From: Zoroaster sp. YZ-2022
Lineage: Eukaryota > Echinodermata > Asteroidea > Forcipulatida > Zoroasteridae
NCBI GenBank assembly: GCA_029582265.1
Contig: CM055817.1
Span: 30,643,067 to 30,707,066 of the forward strand
DNA length: 64,000 nucleotides
Direction: 5' to 3'
In this document: positions 1 to 63,149 of the stretch, in pieces
How the letters are laid out: each line of letters begins with the position of its first letter
Numbering within the stretch: the stretch's first letter is position 1
Position numbers and translations under genes: made by a program
Notes under the pieces: generated by a model
Database searches by the model: none
Told to the model about the DNA's origin: nothing
What the model saw: only the letters and a program-made list of their open reading frames with translations

Positions 1-41
1 TTGGTCTGGCGCAAGAATGATCATGTTTTACGTACCTTGTT

Positions 42-92
42 TTAGGTAAAACTTGTAGCTTTGCATGGTGAGGAGGATAAGTAAGACTAATC
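42..92 (+). repeat. Fragment shared with Penelope-derived repeats
   Basis: The stretch starting AAAACTTGTAGCTTTGC and ending GTAAGACTAAT recurs at 19046-19084 and, in reverse, at 43755-43800, where it lies next to a hammerhead-like motif. Confidence 0.5.
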
Positions 93-109
93 AGACCGAA
101 TCTAGAGTA

Positions 110-733
110 TTGTACAATAGTGTTTAATTATATCTCTGCTCATCAGGCACATAAGATAGAAGGGGTTCAGCTTCGTTTTCTCAAATTTGTTCATAGGACG
201 CTAAATTGTAACACTGGTTATAACTGTAACTTGGATTATATTGACTTATGTGATATTTACAGGATTCTACCCCTCAGACATAGGATAATTATTAATGACT
301 GTTTATTTCTATATAAATGTTTTCACAATCATTTTAGTACCACGGACTGCAATCCATTTATTTTACATGTTTCTAATCTTCGTACAATGTATGCCAATGA
401 ACACATCCTCCATGTCCCAAGGAATCGCATTGAGGTGACAAAGCGTGGCTTTATATCAAGGATTTCATCCACCTATAACGGGCTCCATGGGACTTGAGAT
501 GTGTTTGGGGCTCCATCTCTTAATTCTTTCCGTACTTAGGTTTTCCGTGCCTCAGCCAGTACCAGTAACTGTTATGTATTTGAGTGTCTTAAAATCTTTG
601 CATTATATTGTTATGTAATGTTTTAATTCATTGTTTTTATATTTATATTGATATTTTCATTTCCTGCAATTGGCGGCTCGTCCGCTGTTGGAATTGGGCA
701 ATAAATAAATAAATAAATAAATAAATAAATACA
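110..733 (+). mobile_element. 3' end of a non-LTR retrotransposon (LINE)
   Basis: An open frame at 120-497 encodes the C-terminal part of a LINE reverse transcriptase protein (RFLKFVHRTL, LCDIYRILPLRHRR-like, FISRISSTYNGL), followed by a short 3' UTR and a tail of repeated AATA ending at about 733. The 5' part is lost. Orientation plus, intronic to the SRCR-LRR gene or downstream of it. Confidence 0.7.
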
Positions 734-759
734 TAAATCCAACACTGGCTATGTTTCTG

Positions 760-2745
760 AAAGAGCGTGGGCCCAGTAGATTATCGCATTGACATTCACG
801 GAAAACTGAAAGTGTTTCATGCCAACCTACTGAAATTATACACAATCCACCGTCATACCAGAAACCGTAGACGAAATACTGAACACGTTGGAATGTGCGT
901 CCGTGTCAGTAATCGAATGTGAAACCGCCAGACGAACTGTTTGAAGAGCCAAAATTTGACAACCAAATTCTGCACACGCAATCACTTAATGATTGCAAAA
1001 CTATAGCCGATGTAGATATCAACTCGCACTTATCTATAAAACAACAGCAAGAAGTGAAACGTTTGTTGGGAAACTTTTGCGATGTAATGACGGATGTTCC
1101 CGGAAGAACAAATCTAGGTTATCACGACATAAAACTCACTTTAAGCGATCCGATTAGAAGTAAACCTTATCCGATGCCATTTGCACTGATTGAGACCGTC
1201 AAAACAGAAGTAGAGGATATGTTAAAACTTCAAATCATAGATAAATCCGACTCGCCATATTCATCACCCATGGTTCTTGTAAAGAAACCCGATCGCACAA
1301 ACCGTTTATTTATTGATTTTTTTTTTTTTCGATTTTCGGAAATTGACCAAATAACAACTTTCGACGCGGAACCCATTCCCAAGCCAGAACAGATCTTTTC
1401 TAAACTCGCAAATGACCACTACTTTACTAAGATTGATTTAAGCAAAGGATATTGGCAGATTCCCATGACAATCGAGGCAAAGGCAAAAACCGCCTTCATC
1501 ACCCCTACTGGAATCTACCAGTTTATGGTGACACCTTTTGGCTTAGTATTAGTACACGCATAATCTTGGGAAGTACACATTGCCATTTTAACTGAACTCA
1601 TGCAAAGGCTGAGAAAGTCGTGTTCAGTTGTCAACCATTTTTAGGTCATGTCATAGGTCATGGTAAACTTGTACCACAACTTAACAAAAAAAATAAAAAA
1701 TAAAATGCATGCCGCCCTACTACTAAGAAGCAGCTACGATCACTTCTAGGATTGGCGAAACATTATCGCAAAGTTGTGCCTAACTATGCCGCAATTGCTG
1801 CCGCACTCACTGATAAAACTAAAAACAGTGAACCTAACAAAATAGGCTGGGAGGCAAGTCAACAGTAAGCATTTGATGCATTGAAACAAACGGTAGTCAC
1901 TGCTCCTGTTTTACATCTCCCTAACTTAGACATAATCCGCTATTTAATCACAAATATATGAACCAAAACAGAAAACAGATACTACTGGTCAAATCACATA
2001 TTCAAAATGGACAAACTCACTCAAATAAACAAATCAATGAACAAAATCAACTGTTTGGTATACCAAATCATGTATTATCCAAGGATAAGACAGGAGACAA
2101 CCCGGTTATTTTGAACTATTACCTGCAACTGATGATTGCCAAGTGAGGCATGAAAGCTTAGCTATTGCTACCAAAGGATCTGAAAAAATATCCTGTCTTC
2201 TAACCAACTCCACCGCTTTGACCAATTGGTCAAGTTTCGTACGTTAAAATTATTGCTACACTCTTTTTTGTCACAACGACAATATAAACTGGAATAATCA
2301 GAAACGGACAAAACATAATTTTGTACTAAAATACAATCTGATTTAACAAGTCAACAGAGGTGAAGTGTCACTAAATGGCATTGCATCATCAATCTTCTCA
2401 CTTCCTTTTACCTTCCGCACAGATGCATCCGATTTAGGCATAGGAGCAATGTTGTTGCAAGAGCATGAGGGAGAAAAAATTCCGTCGTCTACGCAAGTAG
2501 AAAGCTGCTACAGCGTGAACGCAACTATTCGACCATAGAAAAGGAATGCCTCGCTCTCATATGGGGAGTACAGAAATATCAAGCTTATTTGTACGGAAAA
2601 CCCTTCAACATAGAAAAGGCAAAAGTAGCCAATGCCAGAATCATGAGATGGGCTCTCTCACTGTAACCTTACCAGTATCGCATAATAGCGATCAAAGGAT
2701 CAGACAATGTTGGAGCTGACTATGTCGAATTGTATAAATAGATAC
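760..2745 (+). pseudogene. Gmr1-like / gypsy pol remnant (integrase end, RT, RNase H)
   Basis: From 770 the sequence reads YRIDIHGKLKVFHANLLK, an integrase C-terminus, before the RT. The RT frame (919-1563) has PYSSPMVLVKKPD, LFIDF, FTKIDLSKGYWQIPM and FITPTGIYQF. An oligo-T run at 1319-1330 replaces the usual FRKLN segment. Then come LGLAKHYRK-like connection sequence (1740-1930) and RNase H (FRTDASDLGIGAMLL near 2405; ERNYSTIEKECLALIWG-like near 2520). Integrase before RT is the Gmr1 order, rather than that of most gypsy elements. Frameshifts and a MITE insertion (about 1935-2395) break it. Confidence 0.7.
1935..2400. mobile_element. 5'-truncated copy of the long-TIR MITE
   Basis: This block matches the right two-thirds of the complete MITE at 3970-4727, including its right terminal repeat ending CACCATCAATCTTCTCACT-like, but lacks the left one. 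It interrupts the pol remnant between LPNLD and FRTDASD. Confidence 0.7.
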
Positions 2746-3191
2746 ATAAAATAAATATTAGATGGCTGAAAGTGTAAGGTTTCGGCGAGAAAATTTGTAA
2801 CATTTTCTTCTGAAAAGGGAGTGAAATGTCACAACCATTTTGGAATTTTGTTTACTTACCTTTAAACAAAATGGGTCGTAGTTTTCAGTCACTGTGTTCA
2901 ACTTAAACTAGGACACCGATTCCATGCCCTGTTGAAAGTCTGCTCTGTTCGTGACGATACTGTCCCTTTAATAATTTAAGCCTTAACACACATAAGCATT
3001 ATGACCTATAATAATTATTTGTTGTACCCGTTTTGCAAGATCTGAGTGTTTACATGAATCATCAGCATTAATAACGTGATCGCAGGTTATTGGTAGCGTA
3101 TGGTTGTTTCGTCGTCAGACCTTAATGCAACCAAGAGGAATCAGTTATTCGATGCTACATGATTGTAATTGGTCGTTACATGAATACTCAC
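2746..3191. other. Non-coding stretch, no feature found
   Basis: AT-rich DNA after the pol remnant. Its last 150 bases resemble the flanking intron of the LRR exons (TGGATGCTACGTGATTGTAATT-like wording). Confidence 0.5.
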
Positions 3192-53365
<50,174 letters not shown>

Positions 53366-54189
53366 CTGAAATACAAACAATGTAAAATTATAATTATTTA
53401 AGATCACATAATGAACATTAGAGCTGTACGTGCACATGTGAAAATCAACTTTATTTTAAACTGTTATTTTGTTGAATAACTATATTAACAATGCTCATTG
53501 ATGGAGAAACCAAGTGCATTATACAGTTTAGTAGACTCGGTCGCTGGATTTATTTGGACTCGGACTAGCAGTTTAATCCGAAATGATGACACAACCTTGG
53601 GATATACATAACGAAATGTATGTATGCTACCATGACCACTCGACAGACCTAGACAAAGCTAAGAATCCGCATTTTCTGGATAGCCAATTTGAAACATTTT
53701 CTACAAAAAGACATGCGCTCCGGACACTCTATGCATTTCTACCCACTATTGCCTCATACTCATTGACTCCAGTCAGCCACTTGTGAGCGCATGATTGTGT
53801 GGATGGGACCTTTTCAACAGTAAACCATACACCATGTTAAGCTTCGACCGAGTCTTAGTGCGCACTTACCGAGGTACGCCCATCCCATCCCATAGGGTCC
53901 ACACTGTACAGTGTACAGCAAGATCAATAACTGAGTCGTTCGTACGGTTGTGCATTGTGGTCTCGTACAATTTATAACTCAATCAACAGCTTTTATCATT
54001 TTGAAGTGAGAGTATCTTTAATACTTTGCCATCGGAATCTCGATGATTGGAAATTCCGCATGCAAGAATTGTTAATTTGTGTGCGGTTTATTTTAAATGA
54101 TGGCCAATCACAGGCCCCTAGCTTTGACCTCGATAATGGCGTATTTGACATGAATGCTGGGGCAACCAATATTTTTTTATTAGCCTAAT
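53366..54189. other. Upstream flank of the SRCR-LRR leader exon
   Basis: Probable 5' intron or promoter region. No TATA or initiator could be assigned. 53583-53786 is open on the plus strand but resembles no family I know. Confidence 0.35.
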
Positions 54190-54603
54190 GAGCTAATAAA
54201 TCAATGCGTGTCGCCCTGCCAGCGACGAATGCTCACTGTACATACTGTACATGTTGTGAGTCATCGGATAGATTGGGGCAACCAAGTCCACTGCTACTCG
54301 CTGAAATGGTGTGTCAATGGGTCGTATGGATAAAAACTAGCATTTGCTTTTACTACCAATTTTTAAGCATTTACTCGCATCTGTATGAATAAAACTGAAG
54401 CAAATGCTTTTACTGGAAAGCATTTGCTAAACACTGAAAGTATTTACTTTTACTTTTGTAGCTTTTGCTAGACTATTAGCATTTGCTTCGTTTGGTATGA
54501 ATAAAACGGAGTAAATGCTTCAGATTTGGAGTATTTACTAGTCAATTTTCAAGGCTGGGTTGAGGCAACCCTGAAAAGGACGAACCAAATACTAGTTTAC
54601 AAA

Positions 54604-55097
54604 ATGGCAGCGTTTATGAATGTCGTTCGGCAGGAAAAGGTTTATGCTCAGAGAAGGGAGTGTTGGAAGTCAAAATACAAGCAGCTGTACCGGTTTGAGG
54701 AACCAAATGTAACATGGATGGCCGACCATTTCTTGGAACATTCTGGAGAAACTCTCCTGTAGCTGCGCACTTGAATCAGTCTGGAAGTGATGCAGTTCTC
54801 TTAGCCGATAAAGGCTACGGTATTGCTCCCTGGCTTATGACTCCCTACACCCCTGCATCCAACCCCCAGGAGGCACATTACAACCGGATTCACGCAAGAG
54901 AACGAGCAATCATCGAAAGGTGCTTCGGACAGCTGAAGCAAAGATTTCCCATCATGCAGTACAAAGTGCGACTTTCTCTGGAGAAAGCTCCCGCTATAAT
55001 TGTCGCTTGCTTCATGCTTCACAATGTTGCCAAATATCTGGATGATGAATTTGACTTCCCAGTAATGGAATATCCAGAAGATGGTAGGTGGTCATGA
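54604..55097 (+). pseudogene. Harbinger DDE transposase with internal deletion
   Basis: The N-terminus (MAAFMNVVRQEKVYAQRREC... MADHFLEHSGETL, 54604-54760) is followed directly, in another frame, by the C-terminal catalytic part (LADKGYGIAPWLMTPY, HARERAIIERCFGQLKQRFP, ACFMLHNVAKYL; 54774-55097). The last catalytic Glu (IIERCFGQLK) is present. The central region with the first Asp residues is missing, so it cannot be an active enzyme. Confidence 0.8.
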
Positions 55098-56169
55098 AGA
55101 TGATAATGAAAATCGCACAAGAAGGAGGGGTCAACGGAAGAGGAGAGCCATCTCAGAAATGCTCTATGAGAACGCTTAGAAAAAGAATTAGACAATTACT
55201 ATTTTACGTATTTCTTTTGGTTGATTATGTTATAGCAAAATCAAAGAAGGTCACTACAAGTCCCAAGCAAAACTACAAAGTTTATATCCATTTCCCAAAT
55301 TACGAAATAGCATTATTATAACATGTTATAAGTTTGTTTTATTATGATTTTCAGACAAGCATTTAAGCTGAGAAGAACAAAATTTGGTCAAGTGTTAAAG
55401 TACAGCTAATAAATAATATTTATTTTCAGTCACATTTAAACAATCAAGAACATCTTTTCTGTTTCGCAAATTAAAGGAAAAACAAGTAATTGACCCAAAA
55501 AACGTGAATTAAATGGAGTATTCTGTTTACCTTTTGTCTTTTTCTTTTTTTAAACTGTGGGCCTACATATTTATACCTTCTTTCTAAATGTAATATTTTG
55601 TAAATGTCTTGGCATTTATTAAAAGCAATACGTTGGTGATTAAAATAAAGAATGTATACAATAAATTCTCTCAGAATATTTTTTTTTTTAAATAATAAGT
55701 GACAGGTTTTCTTCGAAATATATTACAAGAAATGTTCAATCATCACTGTCTGAATCCGATAGGCCTATCAGCTGTTGCTGCATTCGTATCAGTTTCAGCT
55801 GCTCCAATAAAACCAGTCTCTGTAGCTCAGCTGTCGAGAGTCCCTCCGTTTCCTCTGTTTCTGGAAAAGATTATGGTTTTTCTCTTTTTCACGGGCCTTG
55901 AAGGAATCACATCAGTTTCCTTATCTGTCATGTGACTATGAGGCGGAGACTTCATAAGCGTCTTGGATGTGGATGGACCGGGCAAATCTGGTGTAGAGGC
56001 GTTACCTAAGACAACACGTATGGCACCTGAAAGAATGGTAAATCTCTTCAGTCAAATAGTAACAAATAATTCCAGTATACAAAATTACATTTAATTCCAG
56101 GCCAAATTATAGGCCGAATATACAAGTTATTCTTTTTAAATTAATAATTGGTCATTTACATTTTACTCC

Positions 56170-56538
56170 CCGAACAACTTTGCGTCTGCATCAGGTCCAG
56201 CAGCAATTTATCCCACTCCTTCAGTTTTATTGGTTTGTTTCCTGTATTTGATACAGACTTCATTTTCACATCACTCTTCATGTTGTTCGGCTTTTTCATG
56301 ATTTGCTTGTCTGTCAGGGAGATGCCAGTTGCGCGCTGATATACTCATCCGCCATTTTCTTGAGTGCACACTCTTTCTCTGCTTTTACTTTAGGTAACTG
56401 GGACTTCGCAAGTAGCACGTTGTATCGTTTTACAAGTTTCACAAAAAGATTTTGCTTGCAATTTGCAGGTGCTGATAAGTTGTCTTCATCGTGCAGATTT
56501 TCATGGTCAGAATCACTATTGCTATACATACCAGCCAT
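56170..56538 (-). pseudogene. Harbinger accessory Myb/trihelix-like ORF, frameshifted
   Basis: Starts MAGMYSNSDSDHENLHDEDN at 56538, then KQNLFVKLVKRYNVLLAK and ALKKMADEYISA. One base is lost near 56330; the other frame continues TGISLTDKQIMKK and WDKLLLDLMQ. Harbinger elements encode such a DNA-binding partner divergently from the transposase; here the two face each other within the element. Confidence 0.6.
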
Positions 56539-58219
56539 GATGAGATTTCATTAAACCACCCCTGTTAGCTTACGGTTTGCTCTGTTTGGGTCTCTTCGTA
56601 CACACAATGGAGTCCCTATTGTTATAAACTATTCGGCTATGCATTCAACCACAAGTGTGAAGCATTTACTACGATTTCAATTAGCAAATGCTGAACAGTA
56701 AAACCTAATTTTTATTCATACGAATTCAAGCATTTGCTTTTCCTTAATGCTTTTACTCTAAAGTAAATGCTTTTACTGTTTGCTTAAACTTCCTAGCATT
56801 TACTAGTTTTTATCCATACGACCCAATGAGTGGCATGTTACCAAGTTGACATACGTCAAAGGATTTACAGAACCGCGTTACCTCAGCATGTATACCCGGC
56901 CAAAAGAAGTCGGACGAGTTTCATCACCATCTTCCTAAGTTGTGCGGGAATAACAAGTTGGCGAATCTTGTTTCCCCTGCTGAATTTGTCGGACTGGAAC
57001 TCTGGAAACAACAGGCCATCGTGAATTTGGAAGTGTGAGGAGCGTCCGTCGATATCCGCCTTGTCGTCGTGGCTGTCAGTCAAGTCCCAAAGCTTTTTCA
57101 GAATTGGGTCATCGCGTTGGGCTGCCTTCACATCTTCGGGCGTCACATTTGGGATGCTCGGAGGGACTTTCAGCTTACTCAAGGGTTGTTTCTCTCTACG
57201 CACTTGTACTCTTGTTTGGACAGCCATAGCCACATCTGCGTCGACATCAGTTTCGTCATTTTGTCGGTTGCCTACCCGCCAGTCTGGATGGGGATCATTG
57301 GGTGGTCTTGCATCTCTGATGCCAATAGCATCTCTGACCAATATAGTACGGAGTGTCGATGATCACCTTTGCAGTAGGTAATTTCTGAACGGTGCCATTG
57401 AGGAAGACACAGCAATTTGTGGTCGCCTGTCTTGAGATCAGGAGGCACTAAATCAATGCGAACAACAACGCCACTGCAACCCGTGTCTCGAAGTACGCTG
57501 ACCTTACGAGAGCCAACCCAGCCTTCGGTGACGGGCATCCATCCATGTACTCCGTCTTTGCAGGCGGCACTCACCACTGGGAGTTCATGACCACATTGTA
57601 GTTTCGATACACCACCGCTGCTACAACAGTTACGAAGTTTCCTGTCTGCAACAACCATACAAGCTGCGGTATCTTTCTCAGTTGGGGAGGGTGCACGTAC
57701 ACCTCGGACATGTACACTCAACATGACTGGATGCTGATGGATTGGTTTCCTGGTGACCATAACGCCGCTGACCTTGACCTCGTCCCTGTTGCTTCAGTGC
57801 AGCAGATAGGAGTTGGTATTATGTTATCGTCAGTCGTTAACATGCCGGCAACCTTGGCGTGACCTCTGTCTTTAATCATACAGTCTTTGGCGAGATGGCC
57901 CACTCGTTTGCCTATCAGTGTTGCCTCTGCAATGGACGAATGGACGAAATCCGGTGGAAATCCAGGCGAAAATGGCGAAGCCGAAGGAAGATCTCGATTC
58001 CGGCATGAGCGCACTTCCCAAGCAAGTTTCATTCAAAACGATTTTTGTTACATAAAGGGACTCGGACTTAATTTTCTTTTTTTTTCACTGTGAAACGATG
58101 TCCAGTTGCAGCCATTGCTGGATCGATTGGAATTCTGCAGTGTTGTGTTTTAATAAATCCCTGCGGTGCATGGTGACAATATACACGCACGAACACATGA
58201 TGGGACTAAATCATTTAGT

Positions 58220-58385
58220 AATGGTATTTCGTTCGGTTGAACTGGGTGAATTAGAACGAAATGAAGTTCTCAATTAGGCAAATCACTCCGCTATGCGGAT
58301 GAAGAAATGTGTGATAGGGTAGTATTTAAGGATGTGCTTGGTAAGCAAGAGCCATCTGTGCACCGACGGGCTGACATAAAATTTA
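58220..58385 (+). repeat. Ngaro-like split direct repeat A1
   Basis: 166 bp beginning AATGGTATTTCGTTCGG and ending GACATAAAATTTA. Differs from A2 (62984-63149) at one base seen by eye. Confidence 0.95.
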
Positions 58386-60057
58386 CTCTTCACGACAATG
58401 GCATTCTAACACACAATAGACGACCACTCTACAACCACACCAGATCAGCTCTTACAAATATTTCAAGCATCTACAGTGGAGCTGAAACGCACAATTAAGG
58501 AATCATATGCCTTATTACGTAACGAGATTTACATCAACATACAGAATCAAAAGATGCCCTTATGCAACAAATCAAAGACTGTGCAAACAAGAAATGGAAG
58601 AAAGAGGGCAATAGAAAGCAATTGAATTCAACGTCGAAGTGCTCAATATAGGCCATCAAGGGAGGAGACGCCCAGGCCTGCATAATGATCATTGACCAAC
58701 GACGAAGAAACTCGGCGCTAGACAAAAACTCATCCGCCTGGCAGACAGTCAAGGAATACGAGACCAACGTATTAACCTCAGATTTGGAGGACGAAAAACG
58801 TATCGACAGAGCAGAGGCCGGGGCAGCCAAGAAGCTAAAACGACTGAGATCAACGGGAAGAGGCAGTAGTCGATTCAGACCATACACGAGTAAAAAATTT
58901 CGTCCCGGTAACACAATTCCTGTCTACCCATTCTAGTTACATGTACAGAGTCAGGTCAGAAGCCAAAGCTGGGTCTTGCTTCTCCTGCGGCGCTAGTGGC
59001 CATTGGGGGAGAGAGTACCCATTCACACAGCCAGGCAGAAGCTCCGCTCCCACAGCAAGCTGCATCACGTCAGCAAGAGACGCTAGAGCGACTTAGTCCA
59101 GCCACTGACATTCGTCCGAAGAGACAGTCACGGAAAGAAGACGCATTCAAAGATAAGTACATAGAAGTAATTAATGATACAGGATATGAATAGGAACAAG
59201 GAGACTCGGGGAAACTTGTCAAGGGTAGATTGAAAAACTACATTGCATTTGGCAAAAACATTGCACCGGCGAAATTATCTTGGACACAATCAGAAGCGGT
59301 TATAAAATTCCATTCCATTCTCTACCCGAACCTCATTTACTCGCAATAACAGGTCAGCTAACGCTCATTCCTCTTCTTAACGGAAGTCATATTAAAGCTT
59401 CTAGAAGGTCGTATTCGAGGATCTAGATTAAGCCAAAAGTGGTTAATCCTTATCAGTTGCAATTCAAATTAGTGGCACAAAGAGGCCCATCCTAGATTTA
59501 CGGAAGGTAAATTTACATTTATGGAAATAATCAATAATAAATACGAAGATCTAAAAACGGCCCGCCTTTACTTAGAAAAAGGTAAATTCTTGTTCTCTTT
59601 TAATCTTAAGAGCGGGTACCACCACACTGAGATATTTCCAGATCATACAGATTACCAGGGCTTTTCTTGGTCACTTGTTTCTAATATAAAATACTATAAG
59701 TTCTAGTGCTACCCTTTGGGTTAAGCTGCACACCTTATATCTTCACAAAGATCATAGAATCCTAGTTAAAAGTGGTGCTCTGAAGGCAAAGAAATAGTTC
59801 TGTATCTGGACGACGGGTTGGTGCTCAGCAGTTCAAATCATGAAGCTAGTACACATTCCCAGGCCATATACAATGATTTGATAGAAGCAGGATTAATTTT
59901 GAATGACAAATCCCATTGGGAGCCACAGCAATACTGTCAATGGCTAGGCGTCCTTGTAGACACAAGTAGAGGCGTGGTCTGCCCAGTACAATCAAAATTA
60001 CTACGCATTAAAACAATGCAGGTTAAGACCAGTTGCAATAGGAAACTTCACGTAAAA

Positions 60058-60099
<42 letters not shown>

Positions 60100-60175
60100 T
60101 TAAAAAAAATTAAAAAAAATAAAAAAAATTAAAAAATTAAATTAAAAAATAAATAAATAAATAAAAATACAATTG
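60058..60175. repeat. AAT and A-rich simple repeat
   Basis: AAT units followed by AAAAATT/AAATA wording inside the Ngaro-like element, between RT and minisatellite. Confidence 0.95.
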
Positions 60176-60769
60176 TTGGCCAGCTTAATTGGTCAAATCA
60201 TGGCGATGACTCCAGGATTGCGCAACGTAGCAAGGTTATTGACTAAGGTCAATGCTATCTAATGTCCATTCTGCGGCTTCCTGGAAATAGTCAATAATAC
60301 TTGCAGCAGAGACCCAGAGAGAATTACAATTATTGTACCAAAACATTCTTGCTCGAAGACCTATACCAATGAAAACAGATTTCAAATACCAAAAAGTAGT
60401 GTAGGAGCTTTACTTGTTGCTGGGCAAACGAGAACAATTAGTTAGTTCCTACAATGTCTCAATAGCAAAGGCAACCTTGCACCTCAAAGCAAACAGAGCA
60501 GCAGGCACCTTGGTAGTTCCAAACTGGCCTTCCGCACCATTCTGGCCCTTGCTTATTGACCCATTATCCGGCTCCTTCATATCACAGGTGATAGATAAGT
60601 AGAAATTCCCAGCTTCATCCGAATTACTACGGGTTAAAGCAACATCTCCCTTTTAAAGATAAATCGCCACATGATCGCAGTGCGTCTTTCATTTCTAAAA
60701 GACTAATGGTCAAGAAAATTCATTAACCGGTATCAGTAGATAGATGAGGGGCTGCAGAGCCTTAATAAT

Positions 60770-61690
60770 ACTGGAGTTACCAAGTATAGAACCTTGAAAA
60801 TACTGAAGATGTTAACATAACGTATACGTACAGCAATGGGTTCAAGACCATGATAAAACTAGTCGCGATTCAATGTACATAACAAGAGGCTACAGAGCCA
60901 TGATAATACTAGAGATATTCAATGTATATAGCGAAGGGCTGCAGACCCATGATAATATTGGAGATATTCAATGTATATAGCGAGGGGCTGCAGAGCCATG
61001 ATAATACTGGAGATATTCAATGTATATAGCGAGGGACTGCAGAGCCATGATAATACTGGAGATATTCAATGTATATAGCGAGGGGCTGCAGAGCCATGAT
61101 AATACTGGAGATATTCAATGTATATAGCGAGGGGCTGCGGAGCCATGATAATACTGGAGATATTCAATGTATATAGCGAGGGGCTGCAGAGCCATGATAA
61201 TACTGGAGATATTCAATGTATATAGCGAGGGACTGCAGAGCCATGATAATACTGGAGATATTCAATGTATATAGCGAGGGGCTGCAGAGCCATGATAATA
61301 CTGGAGATATTCAATGTATATAGCGAGGGGCTGCAGAGCCATGATAATACTGGAGATATTCAATGTATATAGCGAGGGGCTGCAGAGCCATGATAATACA
61401 GGAGTTATTCAATGTATATAGCGAGGGGCTGCAGAGCCATGATAATACTGGAGATATTCAATGTATATAGCGAGAGGCCGCAGAGCCATGATAATACTGG
61501 AGATATTCAATATATATAGCGAGGGGCTGCAGAGCCATGATAATACTGGAGATATTCAATGTATATAGTGAGGGGCTGCAGAGCCATGATAATACTGGAG
61601 ATATTCAATGTATTAGCGAGAGGCCGCAAAGCCATGATAATACTGATATTCAATATATAGCGAGGGGCCCCAGAGACATGATAATACTGG
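60770..61690 (+). repeat. 49-bp minisatellite, about 18 copies
   Basis: Unit GCGAGGGGCTGCAGAGCCAT + GATAATACTGGAGATATTCA + ATGTATATA. Central copies are almost identical; both edges are degenerate. Located between RT and recombinase of the Ngaro-like element. Confidence 0.97.
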
Positions 61691-62918
61691 AGATAACATT
61701 CTAGTTAAGCGGGTATTTGGAGGTTTCAGGGGAGTACGATCCTAAAGAGTGAAGAAGATGAATATTTATTTTTTCCCAGATGCCTTGGAAGGACATGTCG
61801 GAATCTATCACAGATCCAGTCACGAAGGACATTTTCGGCAAACTTCCCAACGTGGTGATGAAAGACAATCCGGACTCGGTAATCGAACAGTATTCCAACG
61901 ATGGAAAAGATGGACACTAGCAAGAATACAATCAGTTAGTCATCCCTGCATCCCCACAAGACATGGTCCTGTATCTTCTTAGTATCTTGCAGACAGCAAA
62001 CACCGCTTCACCAGTAACAACCGCCTTCCATAGTATTGCATGTTACTATCATTCCAGTCACCAATAGAACATATGATACCTGAATCGGTACAAGATCCCT
62101 GTCCAGAGCTAATCAAAGAAAAGAGCCCATCTTACTAGAAAGCACCTCCGAGCTGTACCATCTAATTCTTACCATCATCGTGTTTGGGTTATAAGCTTTC
62201 TCAGGTTTAGCGAACTCGCACATATCAGAACTTAAGATTAATTTCCAATACATATGCAATTAATTCGTTGAGAAAAGTAAGACAGATAAATATAGGGAAG
62301 GCTCATCGGTAATCGTCAGTCGTTCAAGGGACATTACCTGCCCCGTATTAATATTATAATGTTATATTTATGTGTAAAATTCCTGAAAATACGGATAAAT
62401 ATACTCGCGCTCTATACCAAGCATAAAGAAGGTAGTAGTCTACGAGGCGTAAATGCACCTATATCATACACTAGAACATGAGAACTATTTCTCGAAATGT
62501 TGGAAGAAGTTGTACAAGATACAAGTAAATATGGGTTACATAGCCTGCGTTCAAGGGAGCAACACTAGCTGACGCATCTCGGACAGGTTAATCAAGAAAC
62601 AAGGTCGTTGGGTGTCAGACACAGCCAAAGATTCCTACATAAAAGCTATGGCTGTAAGGCTTAAAGTGTCAAAATCATTAGGTCTGTAATTAATGTACTT
62701 AAAATTATAAGTAACAAAACAAATAACCAATAACTGTGGCCATCATCTGTGAAAAACAAATAGATAAACATATTAACAAATTGAGAAACAATATCAATAA
62801 TATTCAATTAATAATTAATAAAATCGATAACTATGGTCACGTCAATATCAATCAGAGGTGTAAATTACATGCTTTTCAAACGAAATAATTTGAAACATCG
62901 CAGCCCCGTTCTTTACCG

Positions 62919-62984
62919 CTGCATTGCCCGCCGGTGGACAAACCCAAAGTTGTAAAATTGGTGTGATATGTAGGTTATTGAGAA
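62919..62984 (+). repeat. Ngaro-like split direct repeat B1
   Basis: 66 bp starting CTGCATTGCCCGCCGG and ending TTATTGAGAA, directly before A2. Matches B2 with one difference. Confidence 0.93.
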
Positions 62985-63149
62985 ATGGTATTTCGTTCGG
63001 TTGAACTGGGTGAATTAGAACGAAATGAAGTTCTCAATTAGGCAAATCACTCCGCTATGCGGATGAAGAAATGTGTGATAGGGTAGTATTTAAGGCTGTG
63101 CTTGGTAAGCAAGAGCCATCTGTGCACCGACGGGCTGACATAAAATTTA
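62984..63149 (+). repeat. Ngaro-like split direct repeat A2
   Basis: Second copy of the 166-bp A repeat, immediately after B1. Confidence 0.95.

Larger units (their letters stand above)
54319..56824. mobile_element. PIF/Harbinger transposon, deletion derivative
   Basis: TIRs GGGTCGTATGGATAAAAACT and its complement, flanked by AAT on both sides (54316-54318, 56825-56827), a 3-bp duplication as expected for Harbinger. Many sub-terminal AGCATTTGCTTTTACT words. It carries a transposase relic on plus and a Myb-like ORF relic on minus. Confidence 0.9.
54190..58035 (-). pseudogene. Ty3/gypsy remnant split by Harbinger
   Basis: Minus strand from 58035: zinc-knuckle-like RVGHLAKDCMI, aspartic protease (VSVLRDTGCSGVVVR, near 57500), no RT seen, then the spacer before integrase (AAQRDDPILKKLWDL, HDGLLFPEF, near 57100). 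Next is a shifted zinc-binding segment (FFWPGIHAEVTRFC near 56900), then NMPL at 56830. The frame resumes at 54318 with IDTPFQRVAVDLVAPIYP, the integrase core start, and is lost near 54190. Confidence 0.7.

Noticed and set aside
53583..53786. Open frame of 67 residues upstream of the receptor gene
   Set aside because: No recognisable motif; length is within chance for this region.
56883..57760. A host aspartic protease gene
   Set aside because: The order zinc knuckle, protease, integrase spacer and integrase, plus frameshifts, identifies a gypsy remnant.
60770..61690. CRISPR array
   Set aside because: The 49-bp units abut without unique spacers; it is a minisatellite inside a retrotransposon.
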